Numbered from the stretch's first letter, positions 22,256 to 32,776 are shown. The stretch is DNA of 64,000 bases from UBA5336 sp964492485 (GCA_964492485.1 CAZBKM010000002.1:186001-250000), one strand, 5' to 3'. The notes: generated from the sequence alone by a model not told the origin. Translations and numbers: made by a program.

Positions 22256-25200
22256 ATGCAGGACAAGATGCCCCCATCCCCCCGACGCCGCCCATTGCCC
22301 GGTTGGGCGCGATGGACCGCGCTGTCGGCGGCAGGCCTTGCGGGCCTGGCGCTCGCCATGTTGCTGGCCGCCCGTCTTCTGATCGCGTCGGACTGGGGGC
22401 GAGACCTTGTGGAGCGCCAGGTCGAGCGGCGCACCTTCGCCGGCCAGGCCGTCCGGCTGGAGGGGCTGGAGGGCGACCTCCTCGGCGCGGCCCGGATCGG
22501 CCAGATCACGATCGCCGATGCCGACGGCATCTGGCTGCGGATTGACGGTCTGTCGATCAACTGGTCGCCGCTCGCTTTGCTGACGCAGACGCTGCGTATC
22601 GAGACACTGGCGGCAGATCGCGTTGATGTGGTGCGGCGTCCGGACATGCCCGAGCGTCCGGCACGCGACCGGCCCCGGGAAGAGACCGCCCTGCCGAGTG
22701 GGCGACTGGCGCTCGACACGCTGCGCATCGGGACGCTCGACCTGGGCCCGGCCCTGCTCGGCACCCCCGACGCCGTCCGGTTGCGCATCGATGCCGGCGG
22801 GCGGGCAAGTCTCGCGCGCGGCGACCTGACGGCGTCGGTGATCCCGCTGTCGGGCCGGGGTGACCGTCTCGAGGCCGACCTCGCCTGGACGAGCGATACG
22901 CCGCTGACCGGCCGCGTCCGGGTGGATGGGCCGGCCGGCGGGCTGTTTGCCCGGCTTGCAAGACTCGACGCCGACCAGGCGGTCGCGGCGACATTCGACG
23001 GCCGGCTGACCGAATCCGGCTGGGATGCGACCGGCGACCTCACCCTGGGGGAGGCCCGTGCGCTCACATTCGACGGCATGCAGACCGGAGCGTCCCTGCG
23101 ACTGACCGCGCAGGTCCGGCCAGGCACCCATCCCCTGGGCGCACTTGCCGCGGCCCGCCTCGGCGGAAGGGTCGACCTTGTACTTGAGCGCAACGCCACA
23201 GGGCAGACGCTTCACCTCGAGGCGCCGAACCTGACGCTGGACGCCGACGCGCCGTCCGATCCGCTGTTTCCGCGCACCGCCGACCTGGTGCTTGCCACGC
23301 GCGATCCGGCGCGGCTGACCGGTGTCGAGGTGCTGAAGGCAGACCGGCTGACCTATCGCGGCACGCTGGACCGCCGACCGGGCGGCGTGCTCGACCTCTC
23401 CGGCACGCTGGACGCGCGTGACCTGGCTGTGTCGGACATCGCCGCAGCCCGGATCTCCGGCCCGCTCACACTGGGATACGACCCGAACGCAGGACGGATC
23501 GAAAGCCGCCTGTCCCTGTCGGCTGACGGCCTCACGGCGCCCGGCACGGCAGGGCGCCTTATGGGGGCAACACCGACCGTGTCGGGCGAGGTGACCCTCG
23601 ATCCGGGCGAGCGGGTGCTGCGCCTCGACCAGGCGGTCCTGCGCACGCCAGCGCTGGTCGTCTCTGCCTCCGGCGCAACGGCGTCCGGCCTTGCGAGTCC
23701 TGCCTTCTCGGGTCGCCTCTCGCTGGATGGACGCACTGCCAGCCTGGCGCCGATTCACCTGGACGCGGGCTGGGAGATGACCGGCGCAAGCCTTGCCACA
23801 CCACGGCTCAGCCTTGAGGGAACCGTATTCGATTACCCCGACCTGCCTGCACCGCTGGCACGTCTTGCAGCGCGCGAAGCCCGCTTCGATCTGGACCTGG
23901 ACATACAGGCGGGCGGCGGTCTGGACGTGCCCCGCCTGCGAGCAGAAAGCGGCTCGGTCCAGCTCGGCGGCCGCGCCAGCCGCACGACGAACGGCGAGGT
24001 CATCCTCGATCTGGAGGGGCACTCGGGGCCAGTGACAGCCCATGGCGTCCAGACCGGACCGCTGTCGGTGCACCTTCAGGCCGACGGCCCCCTGAACCGG
24101 CTGGCCGCGCGTCTCACCCTGCGTACACCGGACCTTGCCGCGCAGGGCCTGAGCCTGACCGCGCCCGTTCTCTCCCTGACGGGCCGGCAGACGGCGGACG
24201 GCTGGCGCGGCGATGTCTCGTTCGAGGCGGCGAGCCAGGCGGGTCCCCTGTCGCTTGCCGCAGGCTATGGACTGGAAGGGTCGGCCTGGTCGATCGACAA
24301 TGCGCGACTGGACGGGCCGTCGGTCGAGGGCCGGGCGAACCTGTCAGGCGTGGGGGGCGATCCGCGCCGGTTCGGGGGCCGCTTCTCCCTGCAGGCCGAT
24401 CCGGTTGGCCTCCCGGTCCTTGGGCAGGTCGAGGCTGACGGCCGCCTGTCAAGCGAGGCTATCGATGTCACCGCCGGTGCCGAACTGACCCTGCCAGGCA
24501 CCGGCAAACCCACACGTCTCGATCTGACCGGCTCGGGCACACCCGACACGCTGGCCCTCAGCCTGAAGGCAAGCGGCGAGACGGCCGTCGCCGGCCTCAC
24601 CCAGCCGATTCGCCTGGACCTCAAGGCCAATGGCGAAGGTCTGACCGGCCCGGATCGCAGGGTCGAACTGTCCGGCGATGCGGCGCTGGGCGACCTGGTC
24701 CTGGCAATGCGCGAACCGCTGAGCCTGCGCCAGACGCCGGATGGCTGGACGGGCAAGGGCCGCTTCGATCTGGCGGGCGGTCGTCTGGATCTGGATCTGG
24801 CAGCGAGGGCGGCTGGCCCGCGCCTGGACGCGCGCCTATCCGAGGTGCGGCTGGCGCCGGTCCTCGCGCTCGCAGGCCAGCCGCCCCTGGCCGGAACCGT
24901 GAGCGGCGACCTCGATGTGTCTGCCAGCGACCTGAGCTTCGCCGATCCCCGCGGCACCACACGCCTGACCCTCGACGGGCTGCAGCGCCCCGGCAACGCG
25001 GACGATCCACCGGCCGATATCGCGCTCGATCTGCGCCTTGGCGCGGACCGGATGGAGGCCGACCTCACGGCACGGGACCGGACCGGGCTGGCCATCGACG
25101 TGGCCGGCGAAGTCCCGCTGGCGAGGGCCGATGGCGAACGGCATCGCCTGGATGGACCCATCGCCTACCGCGCCACGGGCGGCGGTCCGGTGGATAGCCT

Positions 25201-26416
25201 TCTGGCCCTTGTCCTGCCGGCGAATGTGGATGCGGGTGGCCGCCTCGACATCGACGTCTCCGGCCATTGGCCCGCGGACGGGACCGGGCTGGACGGTCGC
25301 CTGGACCTGATCGACGGACGCCTGGAACAGGGCGATGCCGGCTTTCGGCTGGAGGCGCTGACTGCCGGGTTGCGTCTCCAGCCCAACCGGTTCGAGCTCG
25401 TGACCCTGTCGGCCAGCGACGGGGCGGGGGGGCAGCTCACCGGACAGGGGACCTATGTCCCGTCGGGCAGTGGCAATACGCTGACGCTCTCCGCCCGCTC
25501 GTTGCGGCTGGCCGATCGGCGCGACGTGTCGGCCACCGCGAGCGGCGACGTGCGGTTGGAGGACACGCCGGAAGGTTTCAGCCTGGCCGGGAACCTCACC
25601 ATCGATCGGGCCGACATCAACCTCGACGCCCTGCCCGGCGCCGGTCTGACCACGCTGGACGTGCGCTTCGACGATGCGGGCAAACGCGACGGCGGGGACA
25701 CGGATACCCGCACGCGGCTGGCGCTGGACCTCGTCCTGAAGGCGCCGCGTCGGGTGTTCCTGCAGGGGCAGGGCCTGGACGCGGAACTGTCGCTGTCGGC
25801 CGCCATAACGGGTCCAGTCGGCGCGCCCCGCATCGAAGGCCAGGCGGACATCGTTCGCGGGCGGTTCGATCTGGCCGGAAAGCGGTTTGCGTTCCGCGAG
25901 TCCCTGGTCCGCTTCGATGGCGATCCCATGGCAGCCGTTCTCGACATCCAGGCCGTGCGCGAGACCGACACGCTGACTGCGATCGTCGAGATCACCGGAA
26001 CCCCGCTGCGCCCGCAGATCGCACTCAAATCGCAACCGGACGTCCCCGAGGATGAAGTTCTGTCGCGGGTCCTGTTCGGCCGCTCGCCAGCCCAGCTCTC
26101 GGCCCTGGAGACCGCGCGCCTGGCCGGTGCGCTCGGGCAACTGGCCGGCGGTGGCGGCCTCAACCTGACCGGCAGCCTGGAGGACGCCCTGGGCCTCGAC
26201 GCGCTGGACTTCGGACGGACCGCCAGCGGCGTGTCGGAACTGACGACCGGCAAGTATCTCGCCGAGAATGTCTATCTCGAGGTACGCACCGGCGCGGAAG
26301 GCCAACCGGGCGTCGCGGTCGAATGGCGCCCGCGCAGGAACATCGAGGTGGAAGCCGACCTGAAGCCTGCGGAGGGCCAGGAATTGTCGATCCAGTGGAC
26401 ACGCGACTTCGACTAG
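22256..26416 (+). CDS. tamB: TamB, translocation and assembly module inner-membrane protein
   Basis: A 1386-residue AsmA/TamB-family protein with one N-terminal transmembrane anchor (LSAAGLAGLALAMLLAARLL) and a long periplasmic beta-groove made of repeating amphipathic strands. The C-terminal DUF490 domain is clear: LAGKRFAFRESLVRFDG, PQIALKSQPDVPEDEVLSRV, LFGRSPAQLSALETARLAGAL, and the end WRPRRNIEVEADLKPAEGQE. It starts at the ATG 22256 immediately after tamA and is surely co-transcribed with it. Confidence 0.93.
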   Translation: MQDKMPPSPRRRPLPGWARWTALSAAGLAGLALAMLLAARLLIASDWGRDLVERQVERRTFAGQAVRLEGLEGDLLGAARIGQITIADADGIWLRIDGLSINWSPLALLTQTLRIETLAADRVDVVRRPDMPERPARDRPREETALPSGRLALDTLRIGTLDLGPALLGTPDAVRLRIDAGGRASLARGDLTASVIPLSGRGDRLEADLAWTSDTPLTGRVRVDGPAGGLFARLARLDADQAVAATFDGRLTESGWDATGDLTLGEARALTFDGMQTGASLRLTAQVRPGTHPLGALAAARLGGRVDLVLERNATGQTLHLEAPNLTLDADAPSDPLFPRTADLVLATRDPARLTGVEVLKADRLTYRGTLDRRPGGVLDLSGTLDARDLAVSDIAAARISGPLTLGYDPNAGRIESRLSLSADGLTAPGTAGRLMGATPTVSGEVTLDPGERVLRLDQAVLRTPALVVSASGATASGLASPAFSGRLSLDGRTASLAPIHLDAGWEMTGASLATPRLSLEGTVFDYPDLPAPLARLAAREARFDLDLDIQAGGGLDVPRLRAESGSVQLGGRASRTTNGEVILDLEGHSGPVTAHGVQTGPLSVHLQADGPLNRLAARLTLRTPDLAAQGLSLTAPVLSLTGRQTADGWRGDVSFEAASQAGPLSLAAGYGLEGSAWSIDNARLDGPSVEGRANLSGVGGDPRRFGGRFSLQADPVGLPVLGQVEADGRLSSEAIDVTAGAELTLPGTGKPTRLDLTGSGTPDTLALSLKASGETAVAGLTQPIRLDLKANGEGLTGPDRRVELSGDAALGDLVLAMREPLSLRQTPDGWTGKGRFDLAGGRLDLDLAARAAGPRLDARLSEVRLAPVLALAGQPPLAGTVSGDLDVSASDLSFADPRGTTRLTLDGLQRPGNADDPPADIALDLRLGADRMEADLTARDRTGLAIDVAGEVPLARADGERHRLDGPIAYRATGGGPVDSLLALVLPANVDAGGRLDIDVSGHWPADGTGLDGRLDLIDGRLEQGDAGFRLEALTAGLRLQPNRFELVTLSASDGAGGQLTGQGTYVPSGSGNTLTLSARSLRLADRRDVSATASGDVRLEDTPEGFSLAGNLTIDRADINLDALPGAGLTTLDVRFDDAGKRDGGDTDTRTRLALDLVLKAPRRVFLQGQGLDAELSLSAAITGPVGAPRIEGQADIVRGRFDLAGKRFAFRESLVRFDGDPMAAVLDIQAVRETDTLTAIVEITGTPLRPQIALKSQPDVPEDEVLSRVLFGRSPAQLSALETARLAGALGQLAGGGGLNLTGSLEDALGLDALDFGRTASGVSELTTGKYLAENVYLEVRTGAEGQPGVAVEWRPRRNIEVEADLKPAEGQELSIQWTRDFD

Positions 26417-26621
26417 CACGGCTTCAGGTAAATCGAAGGCCTTGAGGATACGCCGGGTTCCGGTCTTGGAGCATGTTTCCGATGCAGAGCCCGTCTGCCG
26501 TCGTCTGAAACGGCCCTTGGCCCTGTCCCGGTGCTGCAAAGCGGACCTTGGGGGTCCTGCGCGTCGCCCTTCCCCAGCGTCACGGATTGGAGGCCTCCCC
26601 CCGGCATGCGATTGAGCAGGC
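26417..26621. other. 205-nt gap after tamB
   Basis: No gene, repeat copy or obvious hairpin-plus-T terminator was recognised; the 3' half contains the GAGCAGGC site of the MBL gene. Confidence 0.4.
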
Positions 26622-27692
26622 ATGGACGGGTTCGAGACAGACGGCGCGCGCAGCCACCGCGGATTGACCTATCCGTTCGGTCGGCGCGTGCCGGACGCGG
26701 CGGACGGTGACAGTTTCGAGATTGCGGACGGTCTTTACTGGGCACGAATGCCCCTGCCCTTCGCCCTGAAATTCATCAATGTCTGGCTGGCCCATGACGG
26801 TGGACGCTGGAGCGTGATCGACACCGGCGTGACGGTCCCGGAGGCCAAGGCGAATTGGCGGGCGCTGTTCGCTGGCCGTATGGATGGTGCGCCGGTCCAC
26901 CGAATTCTGGTGACGCACATGCATCCCGACCATGTGGGCAATGCGGGATGGATCGCACGGAAACATCCCGGTGCGCGGCTCTGGATGTCCCGGCTGGAGT
27001 ATACGACCTGTCGCATGCTGGTTGCCGACACGGGACGCGGGGCGCCCGACGAGGGCATAGCGTTCTACCGCCGTGCCGGATGGGATGACGCCCAGATCCA
27101 GCACTACAAGGAACGGTTCGGCGGTTTTGGCCGCGGCGTGGCGCCGATGCCGGACGCTTATCGCCGCCTTCAGGATGGCGACACGTTCGACATGGGCGGC
27201 GGCACGTGGCGCGTCATCGTCGGCAGCGGACATTCGCCCGAGCATGTGTGCCTGTTCGACGCCGAGCGGAACCTGTTGATCTCCGGCGACCAGATCCTGC
27301 CCCGGATTTCGTCCAACGTGTCGGTGTTCCCGACCGAACCGGATGCCAATCCCCTGAAGGACTGGCTCGACAGTTGCGCGCGCCTGAAGGCGGCCGTACC
27401 CGAGGACGTCCTCGTCCTGCCGGCCCATAATGAACCCTTTCGGGGGGCCCATACACGCCTGCAGGGCCTGATCGAGGGGCATGAGCGGAGCCTGGAACGG
27501 CTCCACGCACACCTTGCGGAACCGCGTCGCGTGACGGAGGTCTTCCGCGTGCTGTTCGCCCGGCCCATCGACCTGGACGTCATCGGCATGGCCACGGGCG
27601 AGGCGCGGGCCCACCTCAACTGTCTGATCGCCCGCGGTCAGGCCCTGTGCGAGCCGGGCGACGATGGGGTCGACCGTTACCGCGCATGCTGA
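26622..27692 (+). CDS. MBL-fold metallo-hydrolase
   Basis: A 356-residue protein with the metallo-beta-lactamase fold. The metal-binding motif is RILVTHMHPDHVGNAGW (HxHxDH), later ligands are in SGHSPEHVCLF, LLISGDQILP and VLPAHNEPF. The N-terminal FALKFINVWLAHDGGRWSVIDTG is typical of the family, and a C-terminal helical region (after about residue 270) resembles the BLACT-like winged helix of glyoxalase-II/LACTB2 relatives. Substrate unknown; a thioester or phosphodiester is usual in this family. Confidence 0.85.
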   Translation: MDGFETDGARSHRGLTYPFGRRVPDAADGDSFEIADGLYWARMPLPFALKFINVWLAHDGGRWSVIDTGVTVPEAKANWRALFAGRMDGAPVHRILVTHMHPDHVGNAGWIARKHPGARLWMSRLEYTTCRMLVADTGRGAPDEGIAFYRRAGWDDAQIQHYKERFGGFGRGVAPMPDAYRRLQDGDTFDMGGGTWRVIVGSGHSPEHVCLFDAERNLLISGDQILPRISSNVSVFPTEPDANPLKDWLDSCARLKAAVPEDVLVLPAHNEPFRGAHTRLQGLIEGHERSLERLHAHLAEPRRVTEVFRVLFARPIDLDVIGMATGEARAHLNCLIARGQALCEPGDDGVDRYRAC

Positions 27693-27794
27693 TGGCCGGG
27701 CACCTGCGGAAAAATCGACGTATTCCACGCGGCAAGGTCGCCTTCCCGGATCGGCTCGTCTAGAACGCCGGAAGATCCCGAGCCCGAGGACCGG

Positions 27795-28655
27795 ATGAGC
27801 GCCGAAAACACGTCCACCACCGACGAGAAGGCCCCGCGCAAGACACTGCGCATGCGGCTCGTGGAGGAGGCACGTGAGTGGCTGGCGACCCTCGCGGTGT
27901 TCGTGCCGGCCTTCTTCGTGTTCTCGCTGGTGCTGTTCGAACTCCGGGTCATCCCCTCGGAAAGCATGATCCCCAATCTTCGGGTTGGCGACCGGGTCGT
28001 GGTGTCCAAATTCGCCTATGGCTACAGCCGGTATTCCGTGCCGTGGGGCCTCGGCCGCATCCTGCCACTCGGCGATGGCCGCCTCTTCGCCCGCGCGCCG
28101 GAGCGGGGAGACGTGGCGGTGTTCAAGCATCCCCATTTCGACCGTGTGATGATCAAGCGGATCATCGGCCTGCCCGGTGACCGGGTCCAGCTACGCGACG
28201 AGCAGCTCTATCTGAATGGCCGTCCTGTCCCGACAGAGTATCTCGGCACAAGGCGACTGGTGGCCCATGGCGAGGTTCAGGCTTCGGACGTGCGCGCCTA
28301 TCGCGAGACGGTCGGTGACGAGAGCTGGATCACGCATCAATGGGTTGCCGGTTTTCCGGGCGACACCACGCCGGTCTTCGACGTACCGGACGGCCATCTG
28401 CTGTTCATCGGCGACAATCGGGACAACTCGAAGGACGGTCGGGACCTGTCTGGCCACTGTCCGGTACGCGCCGGCACGGTCAGCCAGGCGGGCTGTCCCC
28501 TGCCCGCAGGCTTGCCCGCACGTGAGGCAAGCGTTGGCTTCGTCCCCATGGACCATCTCATCGGCCGCGCCGAGACGGTGCTGTTCAGCACCTATTCCTG
28601 CCCGAACCGCCCCGGCCTGGACTGCCCGGAAGGCAAGCTCTGGAAAGGGCTTTAG
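27795..28655 (+). CDS. lepB: Signal peptidase I
   Basis: Cleaves signal peptides from exported proteins at the periplasmic face of the inner membrane. The 286-residue protein has one N-terminal transmembrane segment (LATLAVFVPAFFVFSLVLF), the catalytic serine in IPSESMIPNLRVGDRV (Ser about 57), the catalytic lysine in VMIKRIIGLPGDRV (Lys about 121) and the C-terminal box FIGDNRDNSKDGRD. Length and motifs are those of a working enzyme. Confidence 0.95.
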   Translation: MSAENTSTTDEKAPRKTLRMRLVEEAREWLATLAVFVPAFFVFSLVLFELRVIPSESMIPNLRVGDRVVVSKFAYGYSRYSVPWGLGRILPLGDGRLFARAPERGDVAVFKHPHFDRVMIKRIIGLPGDRVQLRDEQLYLNGRPVPTEYLGTRRLVAHGEVQASDVRAYRETVGDESWITHQWVAGFPGDTTPVFDVPDGHLLFIGDNRDNSKDGRDLSGHCPVRAGTVSQAGCPLPAGLPAREASVGFVPMDHLIGRAETVLFSTYSCPNRPGLDCPEGKLWKGL

Positions 28656-28716
28656 GCCTGGTCTCGATGGCGCGCTTTCGCTTGTCGCCCGGCAGAAACG
28701 GCCTTACTCCGGCGGC

Positions 28717-29406
28717 ATGAGCGGATCGAGAGCCCACAACACAGACCGCCCGGAAACGCCGCCCGTCAGCGCGGCCGGCCAGACACCGGCGGCGGGACCT
28801 GAGACGGGACCCGTGATCGGTCCGATCGTGGTCTCGCGGCACGGCCGTCCTGCGCTGGACCGGCGCGAGGGACCGAGGCTGACCTGGCAGGATTATGTCC
28901 ATTGGTGGGACCGCTACGAGGCCAGTTCGCTGGCCGCGGGCGAAACGCCTCCCGCGCCCCTGCGCTCGGCAGTGGCCGACGCCGATGTGGTGCTGAGCTC
29001 CGTTCGCCCCCGCGCGATCGAGACGGCGCAACTGGCGGCCCCGCATGTCGAGGTCACTCGCGATCCCGTCTTCAACGAGGCGCCGCTTCCGCCGCCGAAG
29101 CTGCCTCGGCTGCGTTATCTGCCCAAAACCTGGAACGTCCTGGCACGCGCGGCCTGGCTGAACGGACATGCGCTGGAAGGGGAGACGGTGCGGGACGCCC
29201 GGACACGGGCGCGCGAAGCCGCCCAGACGCTGCATGACGCCGCGCGGATCGGAAAGGTCTACCTCGCTGCGCATGGCTGGTTCAACCGCATGCTGCGCCC
29301 CGAATTGCGGGCGCTGGGCTGGACCGAAGTCCATGATGGCGGCGATGGCTACTGGAGCTTTCGCATCTACGAGTATCGCGGCCCCCGACGCGGTCCGGCG
29401 GACTGA
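28717..29406 (+). CDS. Histidine phosphatase (phosphoglycerate mutase superfamily)
   Basis: A 229-residue protein. After about 40 low-complexity Pro/Ala residues comes IVVSRHGRPALDRREG with the phosphohistidine in RHG, then SSVRPRAIETAQLAA with the second arginine, an acidic LEGETVRDA and the second histidine in LAAHGWFNRML. The dephosphorylated substrate is unknown. The start is the ATG at 28717; the open frame extends back over lepB but that overlap is a shadow. Confidence 0.85.
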   Translation: MSGSRAHNTDRPETPPVSAAGQTPAAGPETGPVIGPIVVSRHGRPALDRREGPRLTWQDYVHWWDRYEASSLAAGETPPAPLRSAVADADVVLSSVRPRAIETAQLAAPHVEVTRDPVFNEAPLPPPKLPRLRYLPKTWNVLARAAWLNGHALEGETVRDARTRAREAAQTLHDAARIGKVYLAAHGWFNRMLRPELRALGWTEVHDGGDGYWSFRIYEYRGPRRGPAD

Positions 29407-29529
29407 CACGCGACCGGTGACGCGGTTTCGGTGGTGCCGGACCGCTGGAATTCCCCATGCGGTCATTGTCCGGCGCTGCTACGGTCTCTAAGGTGCCCAC
29501 CGAGACGCGCCCCCAGAACGGAGAGTCCG

Positions 29530-29778
29530 ATGTCCGACGACACCGCCCCGCCGATCGAGAGTCTGAGCTTCGAAGCCGCCCTCAAGGAGCTCGAAGGCAT
29601 CGTGTCGGAGCTGGAAAGCGGCGATGTCGACCTGGAATCGTCGATCGCCCGGTACGAGCGGGGCGCGGCCCTCAAGGCGCATTGCGAGGCCAAGCTGAAA
29701 TCGGCGGAACTCAGGGTCGAGCAGATCGTGCAGGGCCGCGACGGGTCGGTGTCCACCGAGCCGGCCCGCTTCGAGTGA
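29530..29778 (+). CDS. xseB: Exodeoxyribonuclease VII small subunit
   Basis: 82 residues with the XseB signature SFEAALKELEGIVSELESGD and LESSIARYERGAALKAHCEA. Exo VII degrades single-stranded DNA together with XseA, which is not in this window. It is followed 5 nt later by ispA, an order seen across Proteobacteria. Confidence 0.95.
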   Translation: MSDDTAPPIESLSFEAALKELEGIVSELESGDVDLESSIARYERGAALKAHCEAKLKSAELRVEQIVQGRDGSVSTEPARFE

Positions 29779-29783
29779 GCCCC

Positions 29784-30692
29784 ATGAGTGCGGAGACGCC
29801 GACCCCGGCGGAATTCTCCGCCCGCCTGCGCGAGGTGGCCGACAAGGTCACCGTAGCGCTGGATCAACTGATCCCGAAAGCCAATGGCCCCGAAGCAAAC
29901 CTGATGCGCGCCATGCGCCATGCCGCGCTGGCCAATGGCAAACGCATGCGGCCCTTTTACGTGCTGGAAACGGGGCGGATGCTCGGCGCATCGGAAAAGT
30001 CGCTTCTGCGCACGGCCGCCGCGCTGGAGTGCATCCACACCTATTCGCTGGTCCATGATGATCTTCCCTGCATGGACGATGACGATTACCGCCGAGGCCA
30101 GCCCACCGTGCACAAGGCGTTTGACGAGGCGACGGCTGTCCTGGCCGGAGATGCGCTGCAGACCCTTGCCTTCCAGATACTCGCCAGCCGGGAAACCCAC
30201 GACAACGCCGCCACACGCCTGGAACTGATCGAGCGCCTGGCCCTGGCGGCGGGCGCATCGGGCATGGTGGGCGGGCAAATGATCGACATGCTGGGCAGCG
30301 ATATGCCCCGGGATCTCAACACGATCACACGCATGCAGCGGCTCAAGACCGGCGCGTTGATCAGCTTCTCCACCGAGGCGGCAGCCATCCTGGCAAGCGC
30401 CAGCGATGCCGAGCGCCAGGCGCTTGCGGGTTTCTCCCATGATCTCGGTCTGGCCTATCAGATTGCCGACGACCTCCTCGACGCGGAGGGGGACTCCGTC
30501 GCGCTGGGCAAGGCCGTACGCAAGGATGCGGGTGCGGGGAAAGCGAACTTCGTGACGCTTTTGGGGGTGGACGGCGCCCGCCAGCGCGTGCGGCTTCTCG
30601 CCGCCCAGGCGCGCGAGCACCTCGCAATCTTCCGCGATCGTGCCAATATTTTGCGACAATCTGTTGATTTCGTCCTAGATCGACAGACTTGA
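29784..30692 (+). CDS. ispA: Farnesyl diphosphate synthase
   Basis: Condenses dimethylallyl/geranyl diphosphate with isopentenyl diphosphate. The 302-residue product has GKRMRPFYVLETG, the first aspartate-rich motif DDLPCMDDDDYRRGQPT and the second, YQIADDLLDAEGD. It sits between xseB and dxs, supplying precursors for ubiquinone and for undecaprenyl phosphate used by the wall genes at 48-61 kb. Confidence 0.95.
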   Translation: MSAETPTPAEFSARLREVADKVTVALDQLIPKANGPEANLMRAMRHAALANGKRMRPFYVLETGRMLGASEKSLLRTAAALECIHTYSLVHDDLPCMDDDDYRRGQPTVHKAFDEATAVLAGDALQTLAFQILASRETHDNAATRLELIERLALAAGASGMVGGQMIDMLGSDMPRDLNTITRMQRLKTGALISFSTEAAAILASASDAERQALAGFSHDLGLAYQIADDLLDAEGDSVALGKAVRKDAGAGKANFVTLLGVDGARQRVRLLAAQAREHLAIFRDRANILRQSVDFVLDRQT

Positions 30693-30724
30693 CCGTGTTC
30701 AGGGTCGCTCCAAGGAACCCCCCC

Positions 30725-32647
30725 ATGACCGATCAGCCCACCGCGCGCCTTCTGGACGAGATTCGCCTGCCAGCCGACCTGAAAGGTCGGTCGCGGGCCG
30801 AACTCCGACAGGTTGCTGACGATCTGCGGCGGGAAGTGATCGACGCGGTCTCGGTGACGGGCGGGCATCTCGGCTCCGGTCTGGGCGTCGTGGAACTGAC
30901 GGTCGCCCTGCACGCGGTCTTCGACACGCCGAAGGACCGCTTGATCTGGGACGTCGGCCATCAGTGCTATCCGCACAAGATCCTGACCGGACGGCGCGAC
31001 AGGATTCGCACCCTGCGCCAGGGCGGCGGCCTGTCGGGTTTCACCAAGCGGGCCGAGAGCGACTACGACCCGTTCGGGGCGGCCCATGCGTCCACCTCGA
31101 TCTCTGCCGGCCTTGGCTTTGCCAAGGCGCGCGACCTGCAACAGGGCGACAATCACGTGGTCTGCGTGATCGGGGACGGCGCGATGTCGGCGGGCATGGC
31201 CTACGAGGCGATGAACAATGCGGGTTCCGAAGGCACCCGCCTGATCGTGATCCTGAACGACAACGACATGTCCATTGCGCCGCCCGTGGGCGCGATGAGC
31301 CATTATCTCTCGAAGCTCGTATCCTCGCGCCCCTATCGGGGCCTGCGGGCGCTTGCCAAGCGGATGATCAAGCCCATCGGACTTGCCGAGCCGGCCCGCA
31401 AGGCCGAGGAGTATCTGCGTGGCTTCGCCATGGGCGGGACCATGTTCGAGGAGCTGGGCTTCTATTATGTCGGCCCCATCGACGGACACGACCTCGATGT
31501 GCTTGTGCCGATCCTCGAGAACGTCAAGGCGATGCGCGACGGCCCGGTGCTGATCCATGCGGTGACGCAGAAGGGCAAGGGCTATGAGCCAGCCGAGAAC
31601 GCCGCAGACAAGTATCATGGCGTGTCCCGCTTCTCGGTCGTCACCGGCGAACAGCAGAAGGCCAGGCCCCAGGCGCCCGCCTACAACAAGGTGTTCGGTC
31701 AGGCTCTGGTCAGGCAGGGCGAGCTGGACGACCGGATCTGCGCCATCACGGCAGCGATGCCGTCGGGAACGGGCCTGAACCTGTTCGGCGACCGGTTTCC
31801 CGAGCGGACCTTCGATGTGGGGATCGCCGAACAGCACGCCGTGACCTTTGCGGCCGGCCTCGCCGCGGAGGGGATGAAGCCGTTTGCCGCGATCTACTCC
31901 ACCTTCCTGCAGCGCGGCTACGATCAGGTCGTGCACGACGTGGCGATCCAGTCGCTCCCGGTGCGGTTCGCCGTCGACCGCGCGGGACTGGTGGGCGCCG
32001 ACGGCCAGACCCATGCCGGCAGTTTCGACATCGGCTATCTGGGAGCCCTGCCCGGTTTCGTGCTGATGGCGGCCGCCGACGAGGGCGAGCTTGCCAGGAT
32101 GGTGCGCACGGCCGTCGAAATCGACGATCGGCCGAGCGCCTTGCGCTACCCCAGGGGCGAGGGCATCGGTGTCGAGGTGCCGGATCTGCCGGAGGCGCTG
32201 CCGATCGGCAAGGGGCGTGTCATGCGGGAAGGAAGCACCGTTGCAATCCTGTCCTACGGCACGCGCCTTGGCGAAAGCCTCAAGGCCGCCGACATGCTGG
32301 GCGCCCAGGGCCTGACGACGACCGTTGCCGATGCGAGGTTCGCCAAACCCCTCGACACCGAGCTGCTGGCGCGACTGGCCCGCGAACATGAAGTGCTGAT
32401 CACGATCGAGGAAGGCGCCGTAGGCGGCTTTGGCGCCTTCGTCCTGCATCACCTGGCCGATCAGGGGATGCTGGACAGAGGCCTGAAGATCCGGACCATG
32501 ACCCTGCCCGACGTGTTCCTCGACCAGGACAAACCCGAATTGCAGTATGAGGCCGCCGGTCTCAATGCCCGTCATATCGCTGCGCGGGCCATTGAAGCGC
32601 TGGGCCGGGGCGACGTACGCGAAATCGAACGGCTGGCCACGGCCTGA
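30725..32647 (+). CDS. dxs: 1-deoxy-D-xylulose-5-phosphate synthase
   Basis: First enzyme of the methylerythritol phosphate pathway, joining pyruvate and glyceraldehyde 3-phosphate with thiamine diphosphate. The 640-residue product has HLGSGLGVVELTVALHAVFD, DVGHQCYPHKILTGRR, the ThDP motif GDGAMSAGMAYEAMNNAG, and in the pyrimidine domain DVGIAEQHAVTFAAGLA and DRAGLVGADGQTHAGSFD. The ATG at 30725 is chosen over an in-frame codon at 30689. It lies 32 nt after ispA and is probably in the same operon. Confidence 0.97.
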   Translation: MTDQPTARLLDEIRLPADLKGRSRAELRQVADDLRREVIDAVSVTGGHLGSGLGVVELTVALHAVFDTPKDRLIWDVGHQCYPHKILTGRRDRIRTLRQGGGLSGFTKRAESDYDPFGAAHASTSISAGLGFAKARDLQQGDNHVVCVIGDGAMSAGMAYEAMNNAGSEGTRLIVILNDNDMSIAPPVGAMSHYLSKLVSSRPYRGLRALAKRMIKPIGLAEPARKAEEYLRGFAMGGTMFEELGFYYVGPIDGHDLDVLVPILENVKAMRDGPVLIHAVTQKGKGYEPAENAADKYHGVSRFSVVTGEQQKARPQAPAYNKVFGQALVRQGELDDRICAITAAMPSGTGLNLFGDRFPERTFDVGIAEQHAVTFAAGLAAEGMKPFAAIYSTFLQRGYDQVVHDVAIQSLPVRFAVDRAGLVGADGQTHAGSFDIGYLGALPGFVLMAAADEGELARMVRTAVEIDDRPSALRYPRGEGIGVEVPDLPEALPIGKGRVMREGSTVAILSYGTRLGESLKAADMLGAQGLTTTVADARFAKPLDTELLARLAREHEVLITIEEGAVGGFGAFVLHHLADQGMLDRGLKIRTMTLPDVFLDQDKPELQYEAAGLNARHIAARAIEALGRGDVREIERLATA

Positions 32648-32776
32648 TTTCAAGAGCGACGGCCTGGCGGGCAGGATCGGCTGCGTGCCGGCGAAAGGTC
32701 CCGGCTTCGCCACACTCTGGTCGCGTGGCACATGCTAGACCTGCCAGGTCATTCCGACCGTCAGGGAGTTACTCGC

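Noticed and set aside
24836..26623. 595-codon minus-strand frame opposite tamB
   Set aside because: It is antisense to the TamB C-terminal domain and has no family features; similar long antisense frames over tamB (22151-24073) were rejected for the same reason.
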